A stretch of 64,000 nt of DNA from Acuticoccus yangtzensis (GCF_001927245.1 NZ_MJUX01000001.1:248001-312000), one strand, 5' to 3'. Shown: positions 36,706-46,439, counted from the stretch's first letter. Notes: generated by a model from the sequence alone, not told the origin. Numbers and translations: made by a program.

Positions 36706-37604
36706 AAGGTCAACTCCATGCCGTCGTGACCGATCTCCCAGCCCGCGGCCTCGGCCTCGGCGCGCTCCGGCCCGTCGCGCCACAGCGGGTTCGTGTTGTT
36801 GAGGTGAACGAAGACGCGCCGCGTCACCGGCGTGCCCGCCCAAGCCGCGATCGACCCGTCCGGGCCGGAAACGGACATGTGTCCCATCCGCTTGCCCGTC
36901 TTGGTGCCGACGCCGGCGCGCTGCATTTCGTCGTCGGTGAAGAGCGTCCCGTCGAAGAGGAGCGCCTCGGCCCCCTCGACGCGGGCGCGGAGCGTGTCGT
37001 CCACCGAGGCGCACCCTGGGATATAGTGCAGCGTCGCCCGCCCGTCGCTGATCGCGAGCCCCACCGTCTGCTCGCCGACGAGGTCGGTCACCACCTCGCC
37101 CTTCTCCATGAAGAGCGGCACCTTTCCGGGCACCGCATAAAGCGTGACGGAGAGGCCGGGGAGGAGCTCGTAGCGCGTCCCGAGGTGAAGCGGCGAGCGG
37201 GTCACCACAGCGGGGTCGAGCGCGTCGAACACCGGGTTCGCGGCCAGAACGCCGAGGATGCTCTCGGTCGCGAAGAGGGTGAAGGGCTCTTTTTCGCGCA
37301 ACGTCAAAAGGCCGGCGATGTGGTCGAGATCGCCGTTGGTGAGGAGCACCGCCGCGATCGGCGAATTGCGCAGCGCGCCGCCCGTGCGCGGGTGAAGCTG
37401 CGGCCGGGCGATGATCTGGCTTCGCAGGTCCGGCGAGGCGTTGATGAGAAGCCAATCCTCACCGTTCGCGCTCACCGCAAGAGAGGACTGCGTCTGCGGC
37501 GGATGGATCGGCGCGCCCTGCCAATAGCTCGCACTGTTGGGCGCGGCACAGTTCCACTGCGGCAGGCCCCCGCCGGCCGCCGCGCCGACGACGAGCGCCT
37601 TCAT
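36702..37604 (-). CDS. pqqB: Pyrroloquinoline quinone biosynthesis protein PqqB
   Basis: An MBL-fold protein that hydroxylates a Tyr in the PQQ precursor pathway. The 300 residues start KALVVGAAAGGGLPQWNC, the hallmark PqqB N-terminus with the metal-binding CxxC area. They contain NASPDLRSQI, TNGDLDHIAGLL (metal-site His and Asp), FDGTLFTDDEM and HLNNTNPLW. The start is ATG 37604. The 170 bases upstream were read in all three frames for a pqqA peptide (Glu and Tyr spaced by three), but none was found. So only B and C are present here. Confidence 0.95.
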   Translation of the reverse strand: MKALVVGAAAGGGLPQWNCAAPNSASYWQGAPIHPPQTQSSLAVSANGEDWLLINASPDLRSQIIARPQLHPRTGGALRNSPIAAVLLTNGDLDHIAGLLTLREKEPFTLFATESILGVLAANPVFDALDPAVVTRSPLHLGTRYELLPGLSVTLYAVPGKVPLFMEKGEVVTDLVGEQTVGLAISDGRATLHYIPGCASVDDTLRARVEGAEALLFDGTLFTDDEMQRAGVGTKTGKRMGHMSVSGPDGSIAAWAGTPVTRRVFVHLNNTNPLWRDGPERAEAEAAGWEIGHDGMELTL

Positions 37605-38135
37605 GGCCGGAGCTCCCGGTCCGTCGCGGCCTCACTCGCCCATCGCATCGCCCACGTCCTTCGACTGCCTCCTCGACCGCAGCACGCGCCTCACAGCAAC
37701 GTGTCTGCGACTTAAGTCCCAGACTTACAGAGACCGTCCGCCCCGCTGCAAGCATTCCTCCCTGAGACAATGGTCGGACACGTCGGCGAGGCCTCACCCG
37801 CGGTGCGCGGGGCGTGCGGACGGGTGCAGCGCCCATCCGGCACTCTCGTTCATCGCGCTTGCGCAAATCCGGCAATTTCGTCACCATCACGGCCGACCGA
37901 GCGGGCACCGGCTCGCCCCCTTCTCCCCGCCCATCGCCGCAATTTCACGACGTTACGACGAACGTCTCATTTCGGCACCTCCCGCCGAAGGCCGATAGTC
38001 CGGGGTGTCGTTCCGGCATGTCCTCGTCGGCGTTGCGCGACTAAGAGGGGAATTGGATGGCGTGCGCACCGTCTGGCCTGTCGTGACCGCACCGCCCGAT
38101 ACCGTTTGTTCGAGGCCCAAAAAGGGGTCCGCCCG
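37605..38135. other. Divergent promoter region between pqqB and the response regulator
   Basis: 531 bases with no supportable gene. Contains the promoters for pqqBC (leftward) and the regulator cluster (rightward). No pqqA peptide on the minus strand up to about 37800. AAAAAGGGG sits shortly before the regulator start. Confidence 0.5.
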
Positions 38136-38846
38136 ATGACTGTGATGCCTTCGCCAGATCTGACACCCGCACGCGCGCCCTACGCCTCCGCCCTCATCGT
38201 CGAGGATCATCCCCTCTTTTGCGATGCCCTCGCGATGACGCTCCAGGCCGCCTGCGGCATAACCGCCGTAGCCACGGCCGACCGGCTGGAGGACGCCGCC
38301 CGGCTGATCGGCGACGGGGTCGAGGTCGACGTCATCGTGCTCGACCTGCAGCTTCCCGACATCGAAGGCATGGACGGTCTCGCCCGCCTCAAATCCCTCG
38401 CCCCGGCGACCCCCGTCCTCATCGTCTCCTCGGTGACGGACGCGCGCGTCATCGCCGCCGCCGTGCGCATGGGCGCCGTCGGCTACGTCCCCAAACACAG
38501 CCCGCGCGACGTGTTTCGCGAGGCGTTCGACGCCATTTCCCGCGGAGAGCGGTACTTTCCGGAAGAGTCGCTGCTCCTCGCCCAGACCGCCGCCAGCAAG
38601 GCCGACGGTCTCGCCACCAAGCTCGGCAGCCTCACCCGGCAGCAAAGCCGCATCCTCGACCTGATGTGCGAAGGCAAGCTCAACAAGCAGATCGCCTACG
38701 ACCTCTCCATCGCCGAAACCACGGTGAAGGCGCACGTCACAGCGATCATGCGCAAGCTCGGCGTCCAGAACCGCACCCAAGCCGTTCTCCTCGCTCGCGA
38801 AGCCGGCACAGCCCTCCACTTGCGCGACGGATCAGACAACGCTTAG
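38136..38846 (+). CDS. NarL/FixJ-type response regulator
   Basis: 236 residues. The receiver domain (about 17-135) has acidic residues in LIVEDHPLF, the phosphoacceptor Asp70 (VIVLDLQLPD), and Lys in YVPKHSPRD. A LuxR-type HTH (about 170-228) contains LTRQQSRILDLMCEGKLNKQIAYDLSIAETTVKAHVTAIMRKLG. It resembles ErbR/AgmR regulators of PQQ-dependent alcohol oxidation. ATG 38136 lies in the frame beginning the family's usual N-terminus. It leads the series regulator, FIST protein, hybrid kinase, all on the plus strand; the kinase is its plausible partner. Confidence 0.9.
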   Translation: MTVMPSPDLTPARAPYASALIVEDHPLFCDALAMTLQAACGITAVATADRLEDAARLIGDGVEVDVIVLDLQLPDIEGMDGLARLKSLAPATPVLIVSSVTDARVIAAAVRMGAVGYVPKHSPRDVFREAFDAISRGERYFPEESLLLAQTAASKADGLATKLGSLTRQQSRILDLMCEGKLNKQIAYDLSIAETTVKAHVTAIMRKLGVQNRTQAVLLAREAGTALHLRDGSDNA

Positions 38847-38891
38847 ACTTTGAACAAAAGAAGACGTTCAAAGTCTGAGTGAGGAAACACC

Positions 38892-40049
38892 GTGGACGCG
38901 GCCATCGGTCCGTCGACCCGGGAACGGTCCGTTTCACGAGCGCACGTCAGGTGTGACGCGCCTCATCCCATCGCACGCCTCAAAAGCGGGCTGGGGAACG
39001 GGCCTTTCGCGCTGGTCGCTCTCTTCGTTTCGCCCAAGACCGACTTTGAAAAGACGGTCCAAGAGGCGCGTCTGGCCTTCGGGCCGGCCGAAGTCATCGC
39101 ATGCACCACCGCCGGCGAAATCGCCGACGATGGCTATGCCGAGGGCACGATCGTCGCCGTCGGCTTTCCGAGCGCCCTCTTCGCCGTCACGCTCGTCGTC
39201 GTGGAGGACCTCGCCCGCGTCTCCCATCACGCGCTGATCGACGAGATCACCGCGAGCCGTGCCGAACTCGCCTACGCCCACGCCATCTTCCCCCAGGAGT
39301 TCGGCTTCCTGATGGTGGACGGGCTGTCGCGCATGGAGGACCAGTTGATGGCCCTCCTCTCCATGGCGCTCGGTTCCACGCCCGTCTTCGGCGGCTCCGC
39401 CGGCGACGGCGCGGACTTCCGGCGCACCCTCGTCTCCGCCGGCGGCCGTACGTTGACGAGCGGCGCCGTCCTCGCCCTGGTGCGCACCGCTTGCGGGGTG
39501 AAGGTGTTCAAGACCGACCACCTGCGCCCCACCGGAACCCGCATGGTCGTCACCGAGGCCGACCCCGAGCGCCGCCTGGTGCGCGAAATCAACGCAGAGC
39601 CCGCCGCCCGCGAATATGCCCGCATCCTCGGCAAGGACCCGGAGCAGCTCAACCAGTTCACGTTTGCCGCCCACCCCGTCGTCGTGCGAATGGGGGGGCA
39701 ACATTATGTCCGCGCCATCCAGGGCGTCACGGAGACGGGTGAACTGGTCTTCCTCAGCGCCATCGACGAGGGGCTCGTCCTCACCCTGGCCGACGCCAAG
39801 CCGATGGTGGAGCATCTCGCCGGAGAACTCGCCACGCTCAGCACCGGCGGCCGGCCGGACATCATCCTCGCCGCCGACTGCATCCTGCGCCGGCGCGAAG
39901 CGGAGGAGAAACGCCTCATGGCCGACATCTGCGCCTTGTTCTCCGCCTATCGCGTGGTCGGCTTCTCCAGCTACGGAGAGCAGGTCAACGGCCTCCACGT
40001 GAACCAGACCTTGACCGGCGTCGCCATCTACCCGCCGGCCGCAATGTGA
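38892..40049 (+). CDS. FIST-domain signal transduction protein
   Basis: A 385-residue cytosolic protein with the FIST N-terminal domain (ALFVSPKTDFEKTVQEARLAFGPAEVIACTTAGEI, then GSTPVFGGSAGD) and FIST C-terminal domain (CILRRREAEEKRL and VVGFSSYGEQVNGLHVNQTLTGVAI). FIST proteins are thought to bind small ligands such as amino acids and pass signals to kinases; direct proof is limited. GTG start at 38892, 13 bases before the kinase gene start. Genes of this kind sit beside the hybrid kinase in the P. aeruginosa exa/pqq regulon (from memory). Confidence 0.9.
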   Translation: MDAAIGPSTRERSVSRAHVRCDAPHPIARLKSGLGNGPFALVALFVSPKTDFEKTVQEARLAFGPAEVIACTTAGEIADDGYAEGTIVAVGFPSALFAVTLVVVEDLARVSHHALIDEITASRAELAYAHAIFPQEFGFLMVDGLSRMEDQLMALLSMALGSTPVFGGSAGDGADFRRTLVSAGGRTLTSGAVLALVRTACGVKVFKTDHLRPTGTRMVVTEADPERRLVREINAEPAAREYARILGKDPEQLNQFTFAAHPVVVRMGGQHYVRAIQGVTETGELVFLSAIDEGLVLTLADAKPMVEHLAGELATLSTGGRPDIILAADCILRRREAEEKRLMADICALFSAYRVVGFSSYGEQVNGLHVNQTLTGVAIYPPAAM

Positions 40050-40062
40050 TGGGGAACCGGCC

Positions 40063-42276
40063 ATGATCGAGACCAGCCTCGACCCCGACGCGCCGCTCGA
40101 CGTGCGCTACGAGAAGCTGCTCAAGATCACCAGCGCGCTGATGCGCCGGGTGGAGCAGTCCACCACCGGCTCAGGCGCCGCCTACGCCCAGTTCGAGCGC
40201 TCGGCCCGGCTGGAGAAGGAGGTGCGCGCCCGCACCTGCGACCTCAACCGCGCGCTGGACCTCCTCAACGATTCCAACGCCCGCCTCGCCAAGGCGACCG
40301 AGACCGCGCGCCGGGCCCAGAGCGACCTCGCCAACGCCATCGAGACCGTGAAGGAAGGGTTCGGCCTGTTCGACGCCGAGGACCGGCTCCTCATGTTCAA
40401 CAGCCGCTTCTGCGCCACCATCGCCGACGTGAAGCTGCGCCTCACCACCGGCATCAGCTTCGACGATTATGTCGACCTCATCGCCGCCAGCACGCAGCTC
40501 GCCCTGCCGCCGGGCGAAACGCCGGCCACCTGGGCCGCCAACCGCCGCGCCCGTCATAAGGACGAGCACGTGAACTTCAGCGTGCGCCTCGCCGGGGAGC
40601 GCTGGATCCAGGTCAGCGAGCACCGCACCGCCGCCGGCGGCACCGTCATCCTGCAGACCGACGTGTCGGACATCATCCGCATCGAGCGGCGCGAGCGCGA
40701 ACGCCTGCTGGACGATCAGGCCCGGATCATCCACGCCACGCTCGAGCACATCACCCAGGGCGTGTGCATCTTCGACGCCAAGGCCCGGCTCGTCGGCTGG
40801 AACACCCGCGTGTCCGAGCTCCTCGCCATCCCCATCACGCGGCTGTGGCTAGGCGTTCCCTTCGCCACCGTCTTCGCCGGCATGCTGCGCGACGCGCCGG
40901 GCTCGCGCGGCCAGAGCCTCGTGCGCCTTCTGGAATGGACCGAAGGCGGCACGCCCCCCTCCGGCATCATGTTCGACGCGCGTTGCGGCCCCACCACCCT
41001 CGCCGTCTCCGCCCAGCCGATGCCGGGCCGCGGCTTCGTCGTCTCCTTCACCGACGTCACCGCCGAGCGCGAGGCCGTGCGTGTCACCACCGAGGCGAAC
41101 GAGATCCTGGAACGGCGCGTGGCCGAGCGCACCGCCGAGCTCAGCGAGGCCGTCGCCGCCGCCGAACGCGCCAACGCCACCAAGTCGCGCTTCGTCGCCG
41201 CCGCCAGCCACGACCTGTTGCAGCCTCTGTCCGCCGCCAAGCTCTACCTTTCCGCGCTGGAGGCGGACCCCGGCTCGGTCAACGTACGCGACGTCGCCCG
41301 CAAGGCGCAGGGCGCGCTCGGCAGCGTCGAATCGATCCTCGACGCGCTTCTCGAAATCTCGCGCCTGGAATCGGGCACCACCACGCTCGACATCACCACC
41401 GTGTCGCTCTCGGCGCTGATGCGACAGCTCGCCGACGAGTTCGGGCCGCTCGCCGCCCGCAAGGGGCTGGACCTGCGCGTCGTGCCCTCCTCCGGCGTCA
41501 TCCGCACCGACGCGAAGACGTTCCGCCGGGTGCTCCAGAACCTCATCGCCAACGCGGTGAAATATACCTCCCGCGGCAAGGTGCTCATCGGCGCCCGCCG
41601 GGCCGGTCCCCTGTGGCGCGTCGAGGTTCACGACACCGGGCCCGGAATCCCCCTGTCCCAGCGCCAGAACGTCTTCAAGGAGTTCCGCCGCCTCAACGCG
41701 ACCGCCAGCGCCAGCGAGGGCATGGGGCTCGGCCTCGCCATCGTCGAGCGCGCCTGCAACCTGTTGCGCCACCGGCTCGACCTCGTCTCGGTGGAAGGGC
41801 GCGGCACCTGCTTTTCCGTCAGCGCCTACGCCGCCGCCCGCGGAATCGAGCCCGTCGACGATCAGGAGCGCACCGAGCCGCTGTTCGACCTTTCCGGCCG
41901 CGTCGCCCTCTTGATCGACCCGCAGGTCGCCACCCGCGAGGCCCTCACCGCCCTGATGGAGTGCTGGGGCCTCACGACCCTGGAGGCACCCTCCGGCGAG
42001 GATGCGATGGCGCTTCTGGATGAGATCGGCATCACGCCCGATGCCGTCGTCGTCGCCGCCCGCCACCACGATGTCGCCGGTGCGCTGGGGACGATCCGCA
42101 ACCTGCGCGCCCTCGCCGGTCCCGTCCCCGCGTGCCTCATCACCTCCGACCGCAGCCGCGAAACGCGCGATGCCTGTGCGCGCGAGGACGTCACCTTCAT
42201 CGCCAAGCCCATCGACCCCGAGGCGATCCTGCGCGCCCTCTGCTGCGAGAGGGCCGAACCGGCCGCAGCCGCCTGA
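40063..42276 (+). CDS. Hybrid PAS-domain histidine kinase with degenerate receiver
   Basis: A 737-residue soluble sensor kinase, like P. aeruginosa ErcS'. An N-terminal coiled coil (40-110) is followed by two PAS domains (ETVKEGFGLFDAEDRLLMFNSRF at 93 and LEHITQGVCIFDAKARLVGWN at 226), the dimerisation/phosphotransfer domain (FVAAASHDLLQPLSAAKLYL, His383) and an HATPase domain (NLIANAVKYTSRG, DTGPGIP, GMGLGLAI). The C-terminal receiver-like domain (about 605-735) keeps the Lys of IAKPID. The phosphoacceptor Asp is absent, with VVVAARHHDV at that strand. No membrane segments. It probably phosphorylates the regulator encoded two genes upstream. Confidence 0.92.
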   Translation: MIETSLDPDAPLDVRYEKLLKITSALMRRVEQSTTGSGAAYAQFERSARLEKEVRARTCDLNRALDLLNDSNARLAKATETARRAQSDLANAIETVKEGFGLFDAEDRLLMFNSRFCATIADVKLRLTTGISFDDYVDLIAASTQLALPPGETPATWAANRRARHKDEHVNFSVRLAGERWIQVSEHRTAAGGTVILQTDVSDIIRIERRERERLLDDQARIIHATLEHITQGVCIFDAKARLVGWNTRVSELLAIPITRLWLGVPFATVFAGMLRDAPGSRGQSLVRLLEWTEGGTPPSGIMFDARCGPTTLAVSAQPMPGRGFVVSFTDVTAEREAVRVTTEANEILERRVAERTAELSEAVAAAERANATKSRFVAAASHDLLQPLSAAKLYLSALEADPGSVNVRDVARKAQGALGSVESILDALLEISRLESGTTTLDITTVSLSALMRQLADEFGPLAARKGLDLRVVPSSGVIRTDAKTFRRVLQNLIANAVKYTSRGKVLIGARRAGPLWRVEVHDTGPGIPLSQRQNVFKEFRRLNATASASEGMGLGLAIVERACNLLRHRLDLVSVEGRGTCFSVSAYAAARGIEPVDDQERTEPLFDLSGRVALLIDPQVATREALTALMECWGLTTLEAPSGEDAMALLDEIGITPDAVVVAARHHDVAGALGTIRNLRALAGPVPACLITSDRSRETRDACAREDVTFIAKPIDPEAILRALCCERAEPAAAA

Positions 42277-42371
42277 GCCGAGCCCGCCGGCAGCTCTGCC
42301 ATCCGCCTCCGGAGAGGCGCGCCGCCTCCCGGCGTGCTAAAGCGGCGGTCACGAACCACGACAGGATCGCG

Positions 42372-42479
42372 ATGACCGAGCGCCCCTCACCCTATCGACC
42401 CGCGGCCGGCCGCACGGCGCCGGATCGCGACGTGCGCTCCGATGACGTGTCCGCCAAGGGAAAGACGGTGGTGGCGTGA
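42372..42479 (+). CDS. Possible 35-residue upstream peptide
   Basis: ATG ACC GAG CGC ... encodes MTERPSPYRPAAGRTAPDRD and then about 15 more residues. Its stop overlaps the GTG of the HAD gene (GTGA). A basic, Pro-rich peptide without recognisable family. Possibly a coupling leader or a chance frame; there is no clear ribosome site. Confidence 0.25.
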   Translation: MTERPSPYRPAAGRTAPDRDVRSDDVSAKGKTVVA

Positions 42480-43168
42480 GCGAACCGACCACCACCGCAT
42501 CGCGCCGGCCGGACAGCCTTCTGCGCCCCTTCGACGCGCTGCTGTTCGACATGGACGGCACCATCCTCACCTCCATTGCCGCCACCGCCCGCGTGTGGCG
42601 CCGCTGGATGGAGAGCCACGGCCTCGACGCGGACGCCCTTCTGCCGAAGATCCACGGCATGCAGACGATCGAGTCGGTGCGCCGCTTCGCCCCCGCCGGG
42701 GTCGATCACGCCGCCGAGGCCGCCAAAATCACCGCGATGGAACTTGAAGACACGGGCGGGATCGCCCCGATCCCCGGTGTCGCCGCGTTTCTGGCGGGCC
42801 TTCCCGAAGATCGCTGGGCGGTCGTCACCTCCGCCGGGCGCGCCCTTGCCGAGCGCCGCATCGCCGCCGCCGCGCTGCCGTTGCCGCCGGTCCTCCTCAC
42901 CGCCGAGGACACCCCCAACAGCAAACCGGCCCCGGACGGCTTCCTTCTCGGCGCACGCCGCCTCGGCGCCGATCCCGCCCGCTGCCTGGTGTTCGAGGAT
43001 TCCCAGGCCGGGATCGCCGCCGGCGAGGCCGCAGGCGCCGCCGTGGTGGTCATCACCGCCACCCACGCCGCACCCATGGCGACGCCCCATCATCAGATGC
43101 CCGACTACCGCGGCATCACCCGCCGCGACGACGGGACCGGACCGATTGTGCTGGATTTCGAGGCCTGA
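42476..43168 (+). CDS. HAD-family hydrolase, sugar phosphatase-like
   Basis: A 230-residue haloacid-dehalogenase-type phosphatase. Motif I (LLFDMDGTI), motif II (VVTSAGRA), motif III Lys in SKPAPDGFLLGARRLG and motif IV (CLVFEDSQAGIAAGEAAGA) are complete. The helical cap between motif I and II and the overall sequence resemble 2-deoxyglucose-6-phosphate or glycerol-3-phosphate phosphatases. GTG start at 42476, overlapping a short upstream frame. It ends 10 bases before copy 2 of the structured repeat. Confidence 0.9.
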   Translation: MSEPTTTASRRPDSLLRPFDALLFDMDGTILTSIAATARVWRRWMESHGLDADALLPKIHGMQTIESVRRFAPAGVDHAAEAAKITAMELEDTGGIAPIPGVAAFLAGLPEDRWAVVTSAGRALAERRIAAAALPLPPVLLTAEDTPNSKPAPDGFLLGARRLGADPARCLVFEDSQAGIAAGEAAGAAVVVITATHAAPMATPHHQMPDYRGITRRDDGTGPIVLDFEA

Positions 43169-43177
43169 GCCGGGCCG

Positions 43178-43389
43178 CAGCGCTGTAGCCTCCGGCGGAC
43201 TCGGGCACTCACCAACGATCAGGGACCGCCTGATCGCCGGAACCGGCCATCGCCCCTGCACCACGTGGCGAAGCCGGGAACCCTTCCCAAGGACAAGCGG
43301 CTAAAGCCGGCCTGCGGCTCCTTGGCAAGGGTTCCCGGCTTCGCCAAGGGTTGGGTGCGACGGCCGGCTCCAGCGATCAGGCAGAGCGG
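43178..43389. repeat. Structured intergenic repeat, copy 2 (about 212 bp)
   Basis: Homologous to 35706-35920. Nested inverted repeats at GATCAGG/CCTGATC (43217-43235), the outer arm (43229-43252 with 43358-43381), and a perfect 13-bp pair (43273-43285 with 43327-43339). It starts 10 bases after the HAD stop and ends 52 bases before the convergent guaA stop. Confidence 0.85.
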
Positions 43390-43440
43390 ACCCGAGGTGC
43401 GTGAATGTCTCGCGGGGACGCGAGCGCCGTCAGGCGCCGC

Positions 43441-44988
43441 TCATTCCCACTCGATCGTGCCCGGCGGCTTCGACGTCACGTCGTAGACCACGCGGTTGAC
43501 GCCGCGGACCTCGTTGACGATGCGCGCCGCCACCCGGCCGAGGAAGTTGATGTCGAACGGGTAGATGTCCGCCGTCATGCCGTCCGTGGACGTCACCGCG
43601 CGCAGCGCCAGCACCTTCTCGTAGGTGCGCGCGTCACCCATCACGCCGACCGTCTCCACCGGCAGAAGCGCCGCGAACGCCTGCCAGATGTGATCGTAGA
43701 GCCCCGCCGCGCGGATCTCCTCGATGAAGATCGCATCCGCCCGCCGCAGCACCGCCAGCCCCTCGCGCGTCACCTTGCCGGGACAGCGGATCGCGAGGCC
43801 GGGGCCGGGGAAGGGATGGCGGCCGACGAAGGTCTCCGGCAGGCCGAGTTCGCGGCCGAGCGCCCGCACCTCGTCCTTGAAGAGAAGCCGCAGCGGCTCC
43901 ACCAGCTTCAGCCCCATCTTCTCCGGCAGGCCGCCCACATTGTGGTGGCTCTTGATCGTCACCGAGGGGCCGCCGGTCGGCGAAACGCTCTCGATCACGT
44001 CCGGATAAAGCGTGCCCTGGGCCAGGAAGTCGCCTCCGACAGCCTGGGCCTCCTTGTCGAACACTTCGACGAAGAGGCGGCCGATGGTCTTGCGCTTCAC
44101 CTCGGGGTCGGTCACCCCCTCCAGCGCGTCGATGAAGAGGTCGGCCGCGTCCACCTTGTTGAAGATGACGTCGTTGCGGCCGGCGAACATCGCCTCGACC
44201 TGCTCGGCCTCGTTCTCGCGCAGAAGGCCGTGGTCGACGAAGATGCACGTCAGACGGTCGCCGATCGCCTCGGCCAGCAACACCGCCGTCACGGTGGAAT
44301 CGACACCGCCCGACAGACCGCAGATGACCTTGCCGTCACCCACCTGCTTGCGGATCGCGTCGATCGTCTCCTCGCGGAAGGCGGCCATCGTCCAGTCGCC
44401 GCCCGCACCGCAGATGCGGCGCACGAAATTCTCGATCAGCCGCGCACCGTCCGGCGTGTGCACCACCTCGGGATGGAACATCAGCCCGTAGGCGCGGCGC
44501 TCCTCGTTGGCGATCAGCGCGAACGGCGCGCCGGACGAGCGCGCCACCACCTCGAACCCCGGCGCGGGCTCGACAACGCGGTCGCCATGGCTCATCCACA
44601 CCGTGTGCGTCTCGCCGGGCGACCACACGCCCTCGATCAGCGGGCTCTGCCCCACCACCTCGATCGCCGCGCGGCCGAATTCGCGGTGGTCGCTCGCCTC
44701 GGCACGGCCGCCGAGCTGCTCTGTCATCGCCATCTGCCCGTAGCAGATGCCCATGATCGGCACCCCGGCGCCGAACACCTCCTCCGGCGCGCGGGGCGAG
44801 CCTTCCATATGGGTGGAGGCCGGGCCGCCGGAGAAGATCACCCCCTTGGGGCTGTGCAGCTTGAACGCCGCCGCCGCCTCGTGAAACGGGGCGACCACGG
44901 AAAAGACACCCGATTCCCGCACGCGCCGCGCGATGAGCTGGGTGACCTGAGAGCCGAAATCAACGATGAGGATTGTGTCGTGCGCCAT
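43441..44988 (-). CDS. guaA: GMP synthase (glutamine-hydrolysing)
   Basis: Converts XMP to GMP with ATP and glutamine. The 515 residues are full length. The amidotransferase half (1-200) has [15 protein letters not shown], the nucleophilic Cys in [10 protein letters not shown], and FHPEVVHT with His and Glu. The synthetase half starts with the P-loop SGGVDST and ends in [15 protein letters not shown], the conserved dimerisation tail. ATG 44988 is chosen because [14 protein letters not shown] is the normal N-terminus. It follows folP by 94 bases. Confidence 0.97.
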   Translation of the reverse strand: MAHDTILIVDFGSQVTQLIARRVRESGVFSVVAPFHEAAAAFKLHSPKGVIFSGGPASTHMEGSPRAPEEVFGAGVPIMGICYGQMAMTEQLGGRAEASDHREFGRAAIEVVGQSPLIEGVWSPGETHTVWMSHGDRVVEPAPGFEVVARSSGAPFALIANEERRAYGLMFHPEVVHTPDGARLIENFVRRICGAGGDWTMAAFREETIDAIRKQVGDGKVICGLSGGVDSTVTAVLLAEAIGDRLTCIFVDHGLLRENEAEQVEAMFAGRNDVIFNKVDAADLFIDALEGVTDPEVKRKTIGRLFVEVFDKEAQAVGGDFLAQGTLYPDVIESVSPTGGPSVTIKSHHNVGGLPEKMGLKLVEPLRLLFKDEVRALGRELGLPETFVGRHPFPGPGLAIRCPGKVTREGLAVLRRADAIFIEEIRAAGLYDHIWQAFAALLPVETVGVMGDARTYEKVLALRAVTSTDGMTADIYPFDINFLGRVAARIVNEVRGVNRVVYDVTSKPPGTIEWE

Positions 44989-45082
44989 GGCCCCACATGC
45001 CACAGTCGTTTCGCATCCGCCACGGCTTTTGTGCGCCTCGAGCGGGGATATCAGCGCCTTCAGAGCCGCATGGGGCCGGACC

Positions 45083-45883
45083 TCAGCCGGGGCCGCCCGG
45101 AACGGCGAGCCGCGCGCGCAGGGCGACGTGGCGGGCGACGTTGTGAACGCGGATGAAGTCCGCCCCGGCGGCGATGAGGACGCCCGACACCGCGAGGGTG
45201 ACGTCGTCCCGTTCGGGTGCCGGCGCATCGCTCGCCCCGGCGAGGAAGGATTTGCGCGAATGGCCCACGTAGAGCGGCCGCCCGAGGACGCGCAGCTCGG
45301 CGAGGCGCGAGACGATCTCGAAGGCGTGACGCGGCGTGGTGCCGAAACCGATGCCGGGGTCGAGGATGACGCGGGCGGGATGGATGCCGGCGGCGGCCAG
45401 ACCGTCCAGCCGGGCGCCGAACCAGCTCGTCAGATAGGCGATGATGTCGGTCTCGGGCGGCAGCGTCTCGCCGCGCACCACGGGGAGCGACAGCGCGTGC
45501 ATGATGACGAGGCGGGCCTCGTTGGCGGCCATCACCGCGGCCATGTCCGCGGCGCCCCCGCCGACGTCGTTGATGACGTCGACACCCGCCGCCACCGCGC
45601 GCTCGGCCGTCGCGGCGTTGCGGGTGTCCACGCTCACCTCGCGCCCCGCGGCGTGGGCCATGCGGATGATTTCGGGCAGGCACGGGGCGAGACGGTCCCA
45701 CTCCTCGGCCGGGGTGACCGGCGCGCCGCCCGGCCGCGTCGATTCGGCGCCTATGTCGAGCATGTCCGCGCCGGCTTCGATCTGCGCCGCGGCTTCGGCG
45801 ATGGCGGCCTCCGGCGCCAGCCGCGAGACGGCGTTGGCGAAGGAATCCGGCGTCACGTTGATGATGCCGACGATCTTCGTCAT
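45083..45883 (-). CDS. folP: Dihydropteroate synthase
   Basis: Joins p-aminobenzoate to 6-hydroxymethyl-dihydropterin diphosphate in folate synthesis; target of sulfonamides. The 266 residues have [10 protein letters not shown] at the start, [46 protein letters not shown], and GHSRKSFL near the end, all classic DHPS motifs. It follows folK (76 bases) on the minus strand; no folB lies between them. Confidence 0.96.
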   Translation of the reverse strand: MTKIVGIINVTPDSFANAVSRLAPEAAIAEAAAQIEAGADMLDIGAESTRPGGAPVTPAEEWDRLAPCLPEIIRMAHAAGREVSVDTRNAATAERAVAAGVDVINDVGGGAADMAAVMAANEARLVIMHALSLPVVRGETLPPETDIIAYLTSWFGARLDGLAAAGIHPARVILDPGIGFGTTPRHAFEIVSRLAELRVLGRPLYVGHSRKSFLAGASDAPAPERDDVTLAVSGVLIAAGADFIRVHNVARHVALRARLAVPGGPG

Positions 45884-45959
45884 CGGGGGCTTCCTTGAAT
45901 TTTGGGTGAGACTACTCTCAGGCGCCGGCTCTCCGCCGCGGGCCCTCAGGCGTCGGCCC

Positions 45960-46439
45960 TCAGGCGTCGGCGCGCAGGGCTTCCAGCATCTGGGCGACCG
46001 AGCGGCCGGTGAGCGGGTGGCGCCAATCGGGGTCGATCTCCGCCCAGGGGATGAGGACGAAGCCGCGGTTGGCGATTTCGGGGTGAGGCACCGTCAGCCG
46101 GTCCGTCGTGACGACGCGGTCGTCCATGGCGAGAATGTCGATGTCGATCACGCGGGGCGACCAGCGCGGGCCCGGCCGGCGGCCGAGGGCGGCTTCGATG
46201 CCCTTGATGCGCGCCAGCAGCGTTCCCGGCGACAGATGCGTCTCCACCTGCACCACGGCGTTGAGATAGGCGATATTCCAATCGTCCGGGGCGCCGGCGG
46301 GCAAGAGGGCGGGCGTCTCGTGCCGGCCGGACTGGGCGATGATGCGTGCGGGCAGGCGGCCCAGCGCGTCCACCGCCCGATCCAGCATCGCGTGCCGGTC
46401 ACCGAGATTGCCGCCGAGCGCCAGGGTTGCCACTGCCAC
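45960..46439 (-). CDS. folK: 2-amino-4-hydroxy-6-hydroxymethyldihydropteridine diphosphokinase
   Basis: Transfers pyrophosphate from ATP to the pterin, supplying the FolP substrate. The 159 residues include LALGGNLGDRHAML, the pterin-binding NAVVQVETHLSPGTLLARIKGIE, RRPGPRWSPRVIDIDIL (Asp ligands of magnesium) and VPHPEIANRGFVLIPWAEI. Start is the GTG at 46439 (a second GTG six bases later is possible). It is the first of folK-folP-guaA. Confidence 0.95.
   Translation of the reverse strand: MAVATLALGGNLGDRHAMLDRAVDALGRLPARIIAQSGRHETPALLPAGAPDDWNIAYLNAVVQVETHLSPGTLLARIKGIEAALGRRPGPRWSPRVIDIDILAMDDRVVTTDRLTVPHPEIANRGFVLIPWAEIDPDWRHPLTGRSVAQMLEALRADA

Noticed and set aside
37459-37908. Search for pqqA upstream of pqqB
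   Set aside because: Three frames on the minus strand were read; no short peptide with Glu-x-x-x-Tyr near a start codon was found.
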